Shown: in pieces, positions 1 through 9,224 of the stretch
Numbering within the stretch: position 1 is the first letter of the stretch
How the letters are laid out: every line of letters starts with the position of its first letter
Assembly: GCF_014644295.1 (NCBI RefSeq)
Contig: NZ_BMKK01000010.1
Location: 124,001 to 188,000, forward strand
DNA: 64,000 nt
Origin: Emticicia aquatilis
Lineage (GTDB): Bacteria > Bacteroidota > Bacteroidia > Cytophagales > Spirosomataceae
Reading direction: 5' to 3'
Position numbers and translations under genes: made by a program
The notes under the pieces: model-generated
Database searches by the model: none
What the model was told of the DNA's origin: nothing
The model's input: the letters and a program-made list of their open reading frames with translations, nothing else

Positions 1-1740
1 TAAATGATACTTTTTACATCCTTTAAGAAATCAGGAGATTTTCCTATTCCTAAATCCCAGACTTTGGATTCCAAATTGATATTTGTAGTCACCAACCATT
101 TACTGTCAGGTGAAAAGGTAGCATAAATCATACTTTTTTCATCCTTCAAGAAATCAGGAGATTGACGGATTCCTAATTCCCAGACTTGAGATTCATTATT
201 TCCATTTCTTGTCACCAACCATTTACTGTCAGATGAAAAGGTGGCATCACTTATACTTTTTTCCTCCTTTAAGAAATCAGGAGATTTTCCGATTCCTAAT
301 TCCCATAATTTGTATTCAAAATTGCTATTTCTCGTCACCAACCATTTACTGTCATCAGAAAAGGTGGCATCACTAATGCTTTTTTCATCCTTCAAGAAAT
401 CAGGAGATTTTCCGATTCCTAATTCCCAGATTTTGGATTCAAAATTACTATTTCTCGTCACCAACCATTTACTGTCATCAGAAAAGGTGGCATCACTAAT
501 GCTTTTTTCATCCTTCAAGAAAACAGGAGATTTACCGCTTCCTACTTCCCAGACTTTGGATTCATCATTGAAATTTATCGTCACTAACCATTTACTGTCA
601 GCAGAAAAGGTGGCATAACGAATACTTTTTTCATCCTTTAAGAAATCAGGAGATTTTCCGATTCCTAATTCCCAGACTTTGTATTCAAAATTACTATTTA
701 TCGTCACTAACCATTTACTGTCATCAGAAAGTGTGGCAACACGAATACTTTTTTCATTCTTTAAAAATTCATGATTTTTACTGCTTCCTACTTCCCAGAC
801 TTTGGATTCATCATTGAAATTTATCATCACCAACCATTTGCCATCATCAGAAAAGGTGGCAGAATGAATACCTTTTTCATCCTTTAGAAAATCATGATTT
901 TTACCGCTTCCTACTTCCCAGACTTTGGATTCATCATTGCCATTTCTCGTCACTAACCATTTACTGTTATCAGAAAAGGTGGCAGAACGAATACTTTTTT
1001 CATCCTTTAAGAAATCAGGAGATTTTCCGATTTCTAATTCCCAGATTTTGTATTCAAAATTACTACTTCTCGTCACCAACCATTTACTGTCCTTAGAAAA
1101 GGTGGCATCACTTATACTTTTTTCATCCTTTAAGAAATCAGGAGATTTTCCGATTTCTACTTCCCAGACTTTGGATTCATTATTGCCATTTCTCGTCATT
1201 AACCATTTACTGTCAGATGAAAAGGTGGCAGAAATAATACTTTTTTCATCCTTTAAGAAATCATGATATTTTCCGATTCCAACTTCCCAGACTTTAGATT
1301 CCAAATTGCTATTTGTAGTCACCAACCATTTACTGTCCTTTGAAAAAGTGGCATAACTAATACTTTTTTCATCCTTTAAAAAATCATGATTTTTACCGCT
1401 TCCTACTTCCCAGACTTTGGATTCATCACTGAAATTTATCGTTACCAACCATTTACTGTCAGCAGAAAAGGTGGCATCACTTATACTTTTTTCATCCTTT
1501 AAGAAATCAGGAGATTTTCCGCTTCCTACTTCCCAGACTTTGGATTCATTATTGCTATTTTTTGTCACCAACCATTTGCCATCATCAGAAAAGGTGGCAT
1601 AACGAATACTTTTTTCATCCTTTAGGAAATCATGATTTTTACCGCTTCCTACTTCCCAGAAGTTGGATTCAAAATTGCTATTTTTTGTCACCAACCATTT
1701 ACTATCCTTAGAAAAGGTGGCTGATTTAACATTTAAGAAT
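1..1740 (-). repeat. Tandem 123-bp repeat array (14 copies visible) coding WD40 units
   Basis: A fixed landmark (gtggca or a close variant on the + strand) recurs at 118, 241, 364, 487, 610, 733, 856, 979, 1102, 1225, 1348, 1471, 1594 and 1717. The spacing is exactly 123 bp each time, with no indels. Copies are nearly identical in the beta-strand codons. They differ mainly in the loop after WLVT (KNSNF, KNSNN, INFSD, TNSNL, RNGNN, RSSNF, INFND and others) and in a GKSPDF/GKNHDF alternation. Such an array is prone to copy-number change and gene conversion. It is also an assembly risk. Confidence 0.95.
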
Positions 1741-2288
1741 CGCCCTTTTTCTTGGAAATGATGATTATTGCTATTATTAAAGATTAGAGAGTCTTGTTCT
1801 CTAATCACATTTCGGGTCTTAATATCTTTTGTTAGTTCCAATGCCTTATCTAATAAATTTAAACCCTGAATTGGGTTAAGTTTACCAGCCTCCGAGGATA
1901 AGTAAAGTGCTTTGGCGTTGTTAGTGGCTATTTGGGCTTGTTTAAGTGCTTTAATAGTCTCTTTAGTTTTTTTGTCAGCAATTTCCTGTAATTTTATTGC
2001 ACTATTCTTAGCATTATCAGCTAAAATTCTTAAAGAGTCAACCCTATCAAAAAGTTGAATAGTCAAATTTAGAATTTCTTCTTCGCTCGCTGACTTACAA
2101 TCTCTTGCCGCAACTAATGAAGAGTATAATTTACGAATAGATTTACTATACTTAGGGGGCGTACAAAACTCCAATATTTTTGCTTCCTTTTTTAACCTAT
2201 CAAGAATTTCGCAGGGATTTTCTTTTTTAGTTTGAGCATAGGAGATATTTGACAGAATCAGTAAAAGAATTGTGATAATTGTTTTCAT
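1..2288 (-). CDS. Exported WD40-repeat protein with near-identical 41-aa repeats (C-terminus beyond window)
   Basis: Begins at the ATG at 2286-2288 and stays open to the left edge, so the C-terminus is missing. Residues 1-19 form a signal peptide (hydrophobic core, then SNISYAQ). Residues 20 to about 185 are mostly helical and Lys/Ala/Glu-rich. From about residue 186 the protein consists of 41-residue WD40-type repeats; 14 are visible, each encoded by exactly 123 bp. The unit reads ATFSxDSKWLVT, a variable 4-5 residue loop, ExKVWEVGxGK, then DFLKDEKSI. The start overlaps the STAND gene stop by 4 bp (ATGA), so translation is probably coupled. WD40 propellers are the usual ligand or partner-binding part of STAND systems and are normally fused to the NTPase. 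Here the propeller is a separate, apparently exported protein. Inferred role: sensor or scaffold for the operon. The WD40 class is firm; the ligand is unknown. Confidence 0.88.
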   Translation of the reverse strand, partial: MKTIITILLLILSNISYAQTKKENPCEILDRLKKEAKILEFCTPPKYSKSIRKLYSSLVAARDCKSASEEEILNLTIQLFDRVDSLRILADNAKNSAIKLQEIADKKTKETIKALKQAQIATNNAKALYLSSEAGKLNPIQGLNLLDKALELTKDIKTRNVIREQDSLIFNNSNNHHFQEKGRFLNVKSATFSKDSKWLVTKNSNFESNFWEVGSGKNHDFLKDEKSIRYATFSDDGKWLVTKNSNNESKVWEVGSGKSPDFLKDEKSISDATFSADSKWLVTINFSDESKVWEVGSGKNHDFLKDEKSISYATFSKDSKWLVTTNSNLESKVWEVGIGKYHDFLKDEKSIISATFSSDSKWLMTRNGNNESKVWEVEIGKSPDFLKDEKSISDATFSKDSKWLVTRSSNFEYKIWELEIGKSPDFLKDEKSIRSATFSDNSKWLVTRNGNDESKVWEVGSGKNHDFLKDEKGIHSATFSDDGKWLVMINFNDESKVWEVGSSKNHEFLKNEKSIRVATLSDDSKWLVTINSNFEYKVWELGIGKSPDFLKDEKSIRYATFSADSKWLVTINFNDESKVWEVGSGKSPVFLKDEKSISDATFSDDSKWLVTRNSNFESKIWELGIGKSPDFLKDEKSISDATFSDDSKWLVTRNSNFEYKLWELGIGKSPDFLKEEKSISDATFSSDSKWLVTRNGNNESQVWELGIRQSPDFLKDEKSMIYATFSPDSKWLVTTNINLESKVWDLGIGKSPDFLKDVKSII

Positions 2289-3973
2289 AGATTTAATTTT
2301 TTCTCAATTCTATTTTTAAGTATCTTTATTTCGCTATCATTAGGTTTAAGGCTATCAGCTTCAGAAATTTTATCTAAAGCATTTTTATAATCTTCACTGC
2401 TTTCGTAAGTTGTTGCATCTATTTTTAAACGTTTAATCCTCTCATTGTAAAAATTTATTAAATTTGAATCAGCTTCTTTCTTCTTAAAAAGGGCATAAAT
2501 TGCAATACCAATTACCACTATTAAAGAAAATAGAATCAATTTGAAATATTTTTTTGTTTTTTGGACCTGAGCTTCTAATTTTTGATTATTATAATGTAAT
2601 TCAGCACTCTGCGACTTGAGACGCTCATTTTTATATTCCAATTCTATTCTTTTTTTTTCATTACTCTCTCGACTAATCTCAATATAATTTAGTAATTTTT
2701 TATAAATCGGTTCTTGACTAAGTTCTGAATCAATTAATATTTGGTATCTGTCATAAACAGCTAAATTTTGAATATCTAACAAACCGCCATTTTCTTTCTC
2801 AAAAAGCTCAAAATCATTTTTAAGTTTAAAGGTTAAATTTTTGATTAGCCTTTGTTCACCAGTCCTTTTTTTATCTAAAATTCCAGCCAGTGCATCATGG
2901 GCTAACTCATAGTATTCATTATCCTTTCTTAATAAACGAGCTTCTTGTAAAGCATTTAGACAAAGAGTTAAATCAGAGTCACCTAATCTGTTTTTGGGAT
3001 TTAAGAGATTTGACCCTTCAATTATTGGGCGTTTAGTGCCATCGTCTGTTACAAAAGAATCCAATATTTCAATAATCCAATTGGATTGGCAATTCAATTT
3101 AGCAGCTATGGTTTTAAGTTGTTCTTCCAGATATATATTCAATACATTACTTACATCTCCTACTTTACTTATCGTACCTTCTGTAATTTCAACACTTGGT
3201 GTTACACCGCTCCATTCTTGTTCACCATACTTTTCTATATAGGCAAATTTCCAAAGTCTATCCAAATAAACTTGTAGATAAGCTAACTGACTGGTAGCGT
3301 TTCCTTCGATTAAATTATCCTTGATTGCATTTTGTACATCTAAATTTTTCTGTTGCTGGTTTATTTTAAAGTACTCAAAAGTACCACTTAAAACTGCTTC
3401 AAGTTTTGAAGTATTCATGGGTTCTACCCTTATTCTAAAATCAAAAAGATTTGGAATATAACGCTCAAAATCATAGAGTTGCCCTAAAAACTCTTCTCTA
3501 ATAATAATAATAGCCTTACAAGGAAGATTACGTTTTAAAAGCTGGCTAATGTTGCTAAAAAACAATTCTTTCTCTTCTGTGTTGGCATCTTTGGCTACTG
3601 TAAAAATCTCCTCAAATTGGTCAAAAATCAAATAAACAGGTCGGGAGTATTGGAGAAAAACTTCATAGACCAAATCATCTAAACTTTCAGTTAAAGTATT
3701 TTCGTCTAAGACACTTTTGAGTAAAGATTCGAGGCTTTTATTAATATTATTTCCACGTTTTATATAAAATGGGTGCCAGTCTGGCCCATCGTAATATTTT
3801 GCCAAGCCACATTGCACTAAGCTGGTTTTGCCAGTACCAGATACACCATATAGTAAAGTAATAGAGGTATTTCGTAATTGTTGAAACAATTGGCGTTCCT
3901 CGGTTTGTCGCCCAAAAAACGAGGCAATATCGGCCGAAGTATAGGCATCTAAGAACTTAAATGGACTTTTCAT
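2285..3973 (-). CDS. Membrane-anchored STAND-family NTPase (nSTAND)
   Basis: 562 aa. The N-terminus has the FFGRQTEE motif (about 19-26) typical of novel STAND ATPases, Walker A GVSGTGKT at 43-50 and Walker B YLIFDQFEEIF at 114-124. An RxEF-type sensor region lies near 159-162, and a winged-helix stretch contains YELAHDALA (355-363). A coiled-coil-like segment (435-475) leads to one transmembrane helix at about 477-496. The last 65 residues look TPR-like. STAND NTPases are signal-gated switches that oligomerise and activate effector proteases. Most carry their WD40 or TPR sensor on the same chain; here that part is the next gene. Both ends overlap neighbours by 4 bp (ATGA), with the CHAT gene upstream and the WD40 gene downstream, so the three are likely made in fixed ratio. 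Family assignment is strong; the membrane topology is uncertain because both flanks of the helix are Lys-rich. Confidence 0.9.
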   Translation of the reverse strand: MKSPFKFLDAYTSADIASFFGRQTEERQLFQQLRNTSITLLYGVSGTGKTSLVQCGLAKYYDGPDWHPFYIKRGNNINKSLESLLKSVLDENTLTESLDDLVYEVFLQYSRPVYLIFDQFEEIFTVAKDANTEEKELFFSNISQLLKRNLPCKAIIIIREEFLGQLYDFERYIPNLFDFRIRVEPMNTSKLEAVLSGTFEYFKINQQQKNLDVQNAIKDNLIEGNATSQLAYLQVYLDRLWKFAYIEKYGEQEWSGVTPSVEITEGTISKVGDVSNVLNIYLEEQLKTIAAKLNCQSNWIIEILDSFVTDDGTKRPIIEGSNLLNPKNRLGDSDLTLCLNALQEARLLRKDNEYYELAHDALAGILDKKRTGEQRLIKNLTFKLKNDFELFEKENGGLLDIQNLAVYDRYQILIDSELSQEPIYKKLLNYIEISRESNEKKRIELEYKNERLKSQSAELHYNNQKLEAQVQKTKKYFKLILFSLIVVIGIAIYALFKKKEADSNLINFYNERIKRLKIDATTYESSEDYKNALDKISEADSLKPNDSEIKILKNRIEKKLNL

Positions 3974-5745
3974 ACGGCGTTTTCAATCGTTTTAAAATAA
4001 AGTTCCCATTCCGAATAAATCTCTACAAATACACGATTTTCAAAATCAATTTCATTACTAAATTTCGAGTTTTCTTGAAACATCAATTCCTTTGTACCAC
4101 TACCCTCCATACTGCCATAAATCAAATATCGGTAATAAAAAAGCTGCAAATCCATTTTTACTTTTGAGATAACCATAAGGTTAGAGACAGTCGCTTTTTC
4201 GTTGAATAAAGCATCATCTAATAAAAACGGACTCAAGTTTAGGTATTCGAGTGAGCTTTCAATATTACCTTTATGCAAAATGATAGATGTATTATCAAGA
4301 AATGTTTCTAATGTTTCGGTGTCTTTACTTGGTTCAAGTCCACTCCATTGCTGCTTATAAATCTGGTGACTATATTTGGCATCCTCCTTCCTGCGACGGT
4401 TAAGTAAAATATTTTCAATCGTTGTAAGATTGTAATTTATTAGAAATAAGGTTTCTCTAAAGATAAATTCTAATTTTATTTCTACCAACTCTACCAAGCC
4501 TTCAGCTTCATCGTTACTTAGTGTAGCGTATTTTAGGCTTAGTTTTTCAAAGTAATCAAATATTTCAAAAAAGGTTGTGGAAAGTTCGGTCAATTCAATT
4601 ACAAAAAGTGATTCTGCTTTACTCTTTAATATTTCAACCCAAAAAAATAATTTATCTGAAATTAAATAAGTTTTGGCTGGCTTATATGATTCTAATATGA
4701 AACTTGTTTGATTTGCATTGAGCTTTAAATGAGAATGATTGAGTAGATTATAAAGTTCAGCTTGTGCGATTGCAAATAATAAATCTGATATTGTGGTAAA
4801 TGTTCTAATTAGTTCCCCTAAACGAGATTTGTCCACTTTATTGAAAAAATCTTTTTGTTGGTCTTTTGAATCTACAATACTTTCGGATGAATCTAATCTT
4901 TGTAAACGTTTACTAATCGGGAAAGGAAAAGATTTATAAATATCAGGTTTATAGGGATGTATGTTTGATATTACTTTTTTGTTATTCTCATAACGTTTTC
5001 TAATTTCTGAGTTATGTTTACTCAGCTCGGTAATAAGAGTTTTAAAAAGTCTAATGTTGGGTTGAAAATTTGAGTCGCTTATTTTTAGAAATTGATTAAT
5101 ATTTTTCTCTGACGCAGTGGATTCATTACTTATTGATATTATCCAAGAATCAATAATTGCAGAATCCGGTTTTGCCATTTCATCTAAAAATCTATGGATA
5201 TTCAACCCTTGAGCTTGAACATGGGTCTTAATGACAGCTATTGCAATGTCGAAAGATTTCTGAAAGGAAAGACCGAATTCAAATAATTGCTCAAAAAAAG
5301 CTATACCAAAATCAGCAGCCACCTTATCTTGCACTTTTGAAGAAGTGGCAATAATTACAGGAAGTTTAAATTGGTTTTTATGAAAACTAATTTCTAATTG
5401 CTGTATCCAACCTTTGGTTGAGCATCCATTCAGAACCAACAATTTTAGGTTTGGACATAAAGCCAAGAGTTGAACTATACCAATGCTTTCAGTTTGTTCT
5501 TGTTCGGTAATGAGCTTATCTCCCGCTGAATGCCCACTGTAAGAAAATAAAAGTAGATTTTCACGGTTGATTTCATTTTTTAAGAAATCAACAATTTCTA
5601 CACGTGTTGAAACCACTTTGTAATCAAAGTCGTCTTTTACATTTCTCCTCTCAATAATTTCTACAACTTTTGCTTTTTCATTAAGTAAGTTTTCCAGATT
5701 ATCATCTGGATTAGCATAAACAAACAAGAAAATAGGTTTTGACAT
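3970..5745 (-). CDS. CHAT-domain caspase-like protease
   Basis: 591 aa. The N-terminal 200 residues form a CHAT (caspase HetF associated with TPRs) peptidase-like domain. The predicted catalytic His is H72 in FSYSGHSAG and the Cys is C108 in LLVLNGCSTKG, both following hydrophobic strands as in clan CD peptidases. Residues from about 210 to the end are helical, charged and without a domain I recognise; they may be the docking or substrate-recognition region. It has no signal peptide, so it should be cytoplasmic. It starts 29 bp after the caspase-hydrolase gene and its stop overlaps the STAND start. CHAT proteases beside STAND ATPases are a recurrent arrangement in bacterial conflict systems. 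Inferred role: protease effector, or a proteolytic relay acting on the larger caspase. Confidence 0.87.
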   Translation of the reverse strand: MSKPIFLFVYANPDDNLENLLNEKAKVVEIIERRNVKDDFDYKVVSTRVEIVDFLKNEINRENLLLFSYSGHSAGDKLITEQEQTESIGIVQLLALCPNLKLLVLNGCSTKGWIQQLEISFHKNQFKLPVIIATSSKVQDKVAADFGIAFFEQLFEFGLSFQKSFDIAIAVIKTHVQAQGLNIHRFLDEMAKPDSAIIDSWIISISNESTASEKNINQFLKISDSNFQPNIRLFKTLITELSKHNSEIRKRYENNKKVISNIHPYKPDIYKSFPFPISKRLQRLDSSESIVDSKDQQKDFFNKVDKSRLGELIRTFTTISDLLFAIAQAELYNLLNHSHLKLNANQTSFILESYKPAKTYLISDKLFFWVEILKSKAESLFVIELTELSTTFFEIFDYFEKLSLKYATLSNDEAEGLVELVEIKLEFIFRETLFLINYNLTTIENILLNRRRKEDAKYSHQIYKQQWSGLEPSKDTETLETFLDNTSIILHKGNIESSLEYLNLSPFLLDDALFNEKATVSNLMVISKVKMDLQLFYYRYLIYGSMEGSGTKELMFQENSKFSNEIDFENRVFVEIYSEWELYFKTIENAV

Positions 5746-5774
5746 TAGATATTTTTTTCAATTGATATTAGTTT

Positions 5775-8700
5775 TTAAAATTCTAACCACTTATACATGA
5801 TAGCAGTACTTGCAGGTTCATCGTAATACAAAATATGTGGACATCCGACTTCTTTCTTAACAGGCTTTGGAGAACGATTATCATCAACGGCCTCAATATC
5901 AGTAGTATAAACAGCAATGTCGTGAATTTCCCCTTTATGAAAAACATTGCCACCTACCACAGCTAATTTTTTGCCTAATTTTTCAAACCATGATGTTCCA
6001 GAAACTTCAAATTTATCAATTCTACCTGCTAAAATATAATAAGGTACTTTGGGGTCATTAAATGTTATTAATTCTCTGATAAAATCAGAATCTTGCTTCA
6101 TTTGAGCTAATGTAACGGTTAGTTTTTCACTCTTTTTCAATGCCACAACTAATCCTGCCGCCCAACTTAGATAAGGAGCAATGATTGCCGCTCCCAAACC
6201 CAACGTAAGCACATCAGATGCCAAAGCTAAGTAAGAAGGAACTTTACCTAAAACTGAGCCTCCATTTGGCGTCCCTGCCATAATAAGTTTTTCGACCAAC
6301 ATACCTTTTTTGTTTTTCTCAATCATTACTCGTGAAACTAATCCTCCCATTGAATGAGCAATTATTGTTACTTTCTTACCAGTAGTATCGCTGATACCAA
6401 CATCGGCGAGAGCTTTAATTAGATTTGTAGAAATTTGTTCGATTGGTGTATTGAGGCATTCATAATCAAAAGTAAGTGTGAGGTCATATTTCCCATCAGG
6501 ATTTAAAGTAGATTTTGTAACTGTTTCAACAAATGGAATCATTCCTTCAGTATCTCCAATAATTCCGTGAACCAATAACAAGATTTTATTAGCACTTTCT
6601 ACTTTTTCTTTGATTCCTTCAGATTTGTGGATAAGACCATTTGCATCAAAATCTACCCACCGAAGTAAAAAGAAGTTGTCGGGATTAGCCTTGAAGATAA
6701 GTTTCATCAGACAAAATTTGATTGCTCTGCCAATGTTTTTTGTACTTACTCCATGTGTTTCAATCTCTGTTAATCGCTCAATAAATACTTCACTTTTCCC
6801 TTTTTCGGTGGTCTGACTATTACCAATAACCAATAAATTATCTCCATCCACAACAACAGGAAAAAGTAACTCATTGAGTTCGATTGTTGAATTTTCTATG
6901 CTAACAATTAATGGGTCACTGGCTGAAATGACTCCTTCTATTTCTTGTAGTTCAATAAATTGTGGTGTAATCGCAGATTTTGATGCTCCCTCAAAAGATA
7001 GTAATGATACACCCTGTTTCTCCAGTATAGATGGGATGATTGCCTCTTTACTGAAATTACCTCTGCTTGGCTCATACAAACTTGTAAGAGAAACTTTAGC
7101 TTTTAGCGATTTATGAGGCTGAATAATGATTTGTCCATTATTTAGTTCGACTTTATTCTCTCCAATTTTTGTACTTGATTTTACTAACCTTAACTTAATG
7201 TCTTTTGAAATCCAGTCCAAAATTTCGCTGTTGCCTACCCCCAGTTCATCCAGAAAACGACGTCTCGAAGCTCTTGTGATGTTTTCGTCAAAACTAAGAT
7301 TTAATGAAAAATTATTTTGCTCAAAAAAGGATAAATCTATTTCTTCGGTACTGGCAACTATTTTGAAAATACAGTTGCTTTCTATATCATCCTGTTGCTC
7401 AGCGAAAAAACCTAATTTACCTACATCTTTTAAAATACCAGTTTGCCCATTTGGGACAATAGCAGCTCCAAGTTGCAGGACACCATAAAGTGGAGATATA
7501 AAAATTAGTTTAAAATGTAATTCCTTACCAGATGAGTTATTCACCAAAATACTATATTTTTTGGTTTCGATTGCACCATCATCGTATTGTGTCAATGATA
7601 ATTCTACTTCATTATCTTTAAATGATTGCTCAATCTCATTAAATTCATCCAATAAATTAAATACAGTTTCAATGTTAGTACCTCTAATTTTAGTTTTTGA
7701 ATTTCTAAGTTTTTTTATATTCTCCCAACGAGCGATTTTTTGAAGTGCGTAGTTAATAACCAATAAATCTGTATTCTCTGTGATGATTTTATTACTCGCT
7801 CTATGAATAATTGAATACAAATCATTATGCTCCAATATCCAATAGTCAGAACTTTCTTTTTCTGATAATTCAACTTTTTGGAATTCATGTAGTGCTGGTA
7901 GGTCGTTGATACTAATCTCTGAATATACACTTGCATAATTCTTTCCTCCATTTACTTGGAAGCCAACATATACTTCATTGGTATCTAATTTTTCTATTGT
8001 TTTTATTATAGATTCATTCGTAAAAACATCTGTCAGATATGTTTCTCCAATGCAGTTCTCAAAAGTATATTCAGAGGTATTAGTATCAAAAATCCAAATC
8101 TTTATTTCCTCAATACTTTCATTTGGAATACCATGAATTACTCCTTTTCCTGCTTTCCATTTCTTATCTTGGCTATCATAAAAAATAGGGAAAGTTCTAA
8201 TTCTATCAGAAACTACACCAGTTAAAAAAATCGTATGAGGGTTAAAACCACCAAAATACTCAAAGTTTGGGTGCTGCGTTTTTTGTGTCGTTCTAACTTT
8301 GATTGATAAACTTTGATAAAGTTCAGCATAGGTTATTCTTATATTTTGTTGTTGCGACAAACATGTTAATAAATTTGTTGTAAATAAACCGTGCTTATCT
8401 TTTGTCTCGTATGCCTTTTCATCTTCTTGGCAGGCTGATAAGAGTAAATGTTTAGGGGTAGGTACTGATATTCTTCCTGTATTCTTCATTTGATTAAAAT
8501 AAAACCCATCCACATAACTCTCCAAAGGGCGATTGTTTCCTTCCTTCTCAACTTGACGGACATTCACTAAATCAACAGAATCTCTTGTACCTGAACCCGA
8601 ATGACACGAATCTAAACAAACAACAATATGTGGATGGTGAACTGCTAACTCATTTAATAAAACTGCTATTTCTTTATCAGCAAGGTCAAATCCTCCATCT

Positions 8701-9044
8701 GTTCGACTATTATAACAAACGAGTGTCTCATTTTTTCTTGTTGGGAATTCATTCCAAAATTCTTTGGGAGCATTTTCACGAGAACCATGACCAGAGTAAT
8801 AAAATAAAACCGTATCATTTTCACGTGCTTTGGAAAGATGATTTCTAAAACCTCGAATTATATTTTCTCGTGTTGCGTTTTCATTTTCCAGCTTGAATAT
8901 ATGTTGTTGATATGAAGAATATTTTTTCTCTAATAGATTACTAACAGCAGTTATATCATTTACACAGCCAAATAATTGGGGAATACCAGAAGGATATGAG
9001 TCAATACCCACTAATAAAGCATAGATACTTTTATCTTTTTCCAT
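5775..9044 (-). CDS. Caspase (peptidase C14) fused to C-terminal alpha/beta-hydrolase
   Basis: 1089 aa. Residues 5-275 are a metacaspase-like C14 domain: YALLVGIDSY (8-17), catalytic His H86 in FYYSGHGS and catalytic Cys C147 in VCLDSCHSG. Residues about 280-800 are beta-rich with no recognised domain. Residues about 815-1089 form a lipase or PGAP1-like alpha/beta-hydrolase: oxyanion motif LLVHGIIG (823-830), nucleophile S898 in IIAHSMGG, GTPNGGS at 924-930 and a late His (H1070). It has no signal peptide. It is the first gene of the operon. A protease and a predicted serine hydrolase on one chain suggest either two effector activities (protein and lipid or ester damage) or a hydrolase released by cleavage. 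The two catalytic domains are clear; their targets are unknown. Confidence 0.9.
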   Translation of the reverse strand: MEKDKSIYALLVGIDSYPSGIPQLFGCVNDITAVSNLLEKKYSSYQQHIFKLENENATRENIIRGFRNHLSKARENDTVLFYYSGHGSRENAPKEFWNEFPTRKNETLVCYNSRTDGGFDLADKEIAVLLNELAVHHPHIVVCLDSCHSGSGTRDSVDLVNVRQVEKEGNNRPLESYVDGFYFNQMKNTGRISVPTPKHLLLSACQEDEKAYETKDKHGLFTTNLLTCLSQQQNIRITYAELYQSLSIKVRTTQKTQHPNFEYFGGFNPHTIFLTGVVSDRIRTFPIFYDSQDKKWKAGKGVIHGIPNESIEEIKIWIFDTNTSEYTFENCIGETYLTDVFTNESIIKTIEKLDTNEVYVGFQVNGGKNYASVYSEISINDLPALHEFQKVELSEKESSDYWILEHNDLYSIIHRASNKIITENTDLLVINYALQKIARWENIKKLRNSKTKIRGTNIETVFNLLDEFNEIEQSFKDNEVELSLTQYDDGAIETKKYSILVNNSSGKELHFKLIFISPLYGVLQLGAAIVPNGQTGILKDVGKLGFFAEQQDDIESNCIFKIVASTEEIDLSFFEQNNFSLNLSFDENITRASRRRFLDELGVGNSEILDWISKDIKLRLVKSSTKIGENKVELNNGQIIIQPHKSLKAKVSLTSLYEPSRGNFSKEAIIPSILEKQGVSLLSFEGASKSAITPQFIELQEIEGVISASDPLIVSIENSTIELNELLFPVVVDGDNLLVIGNSQTTEKGKSEVFIERLTEIETHGVSTKNIGRAIKFCLMKLIFKANPDNFFLLRWVDFDANGLIHKSEGIKEKVESANKILLLVHGIIGDTEGMIPFVETVTKSTLNPDGKYDLTLTFDYECLNTPIEQISTNLIKALADVGISDTTGKKVTIIAHSMGGLVSRVMIEKNKKGMLVEKLIMAGTPNGGSVLGKVPSYLALASDVLTLGLGAAIIAPYLSWAAGLVVALKKSEKLTVTLAQMKQDSDFIRELITFNDPKVPYYILAGRIDKFEVSGTSWFEKLGKKLAVVGGNVFHKGEIHDIAVYTTDIEAVDDNRSPKPVKKEVGCPHILYYDEPASTAIMYKWLEF

Positions 9045-9112
9045 TTTTTTAATTTTAAAAATGAGAATCGCTATATCTTTTGATTTACGTGAATAAGTAG
9101 CACTTAAAGGAG

Positions 9113-9150
9113 TCGAATTTGAAAGTAATAAATTAAAAGATTAGAACAAA
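9113..9150 (-). promoter_or_regulatory. Candidate Bacteroidota promoter of the caspase-STAND operon
   Basis: On the minus strand TTTG (9150-9147) is followed after 19 nt by TACTTTCA (9127-9120). This is close to the Bacteroidota consensus TTTG-N19-TAnnTTTG. A start near 9113 would leave a 5' UTR of about 70 nt before the ATG at 9044. It is a match by eye only. Confidence 0.4.
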
Positions 9151-9224
9151 AAAATCTAATAAATAAAGTTAAAAAAACATGATAAATGTGAAAAGAGGTC
9201 TTAAAAGTTGAATAATTTTCATAA

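Noticed and set aside
1-1740. CRISPR-like or noncoding repeat array; also + strand open frames of 125, 113 and 61 codons here
   Set aside because: The repeats are contiguous, 123 bp long and in frame on the minus strand as WD40 units; the + strand frames are mirror readings of those repeats.
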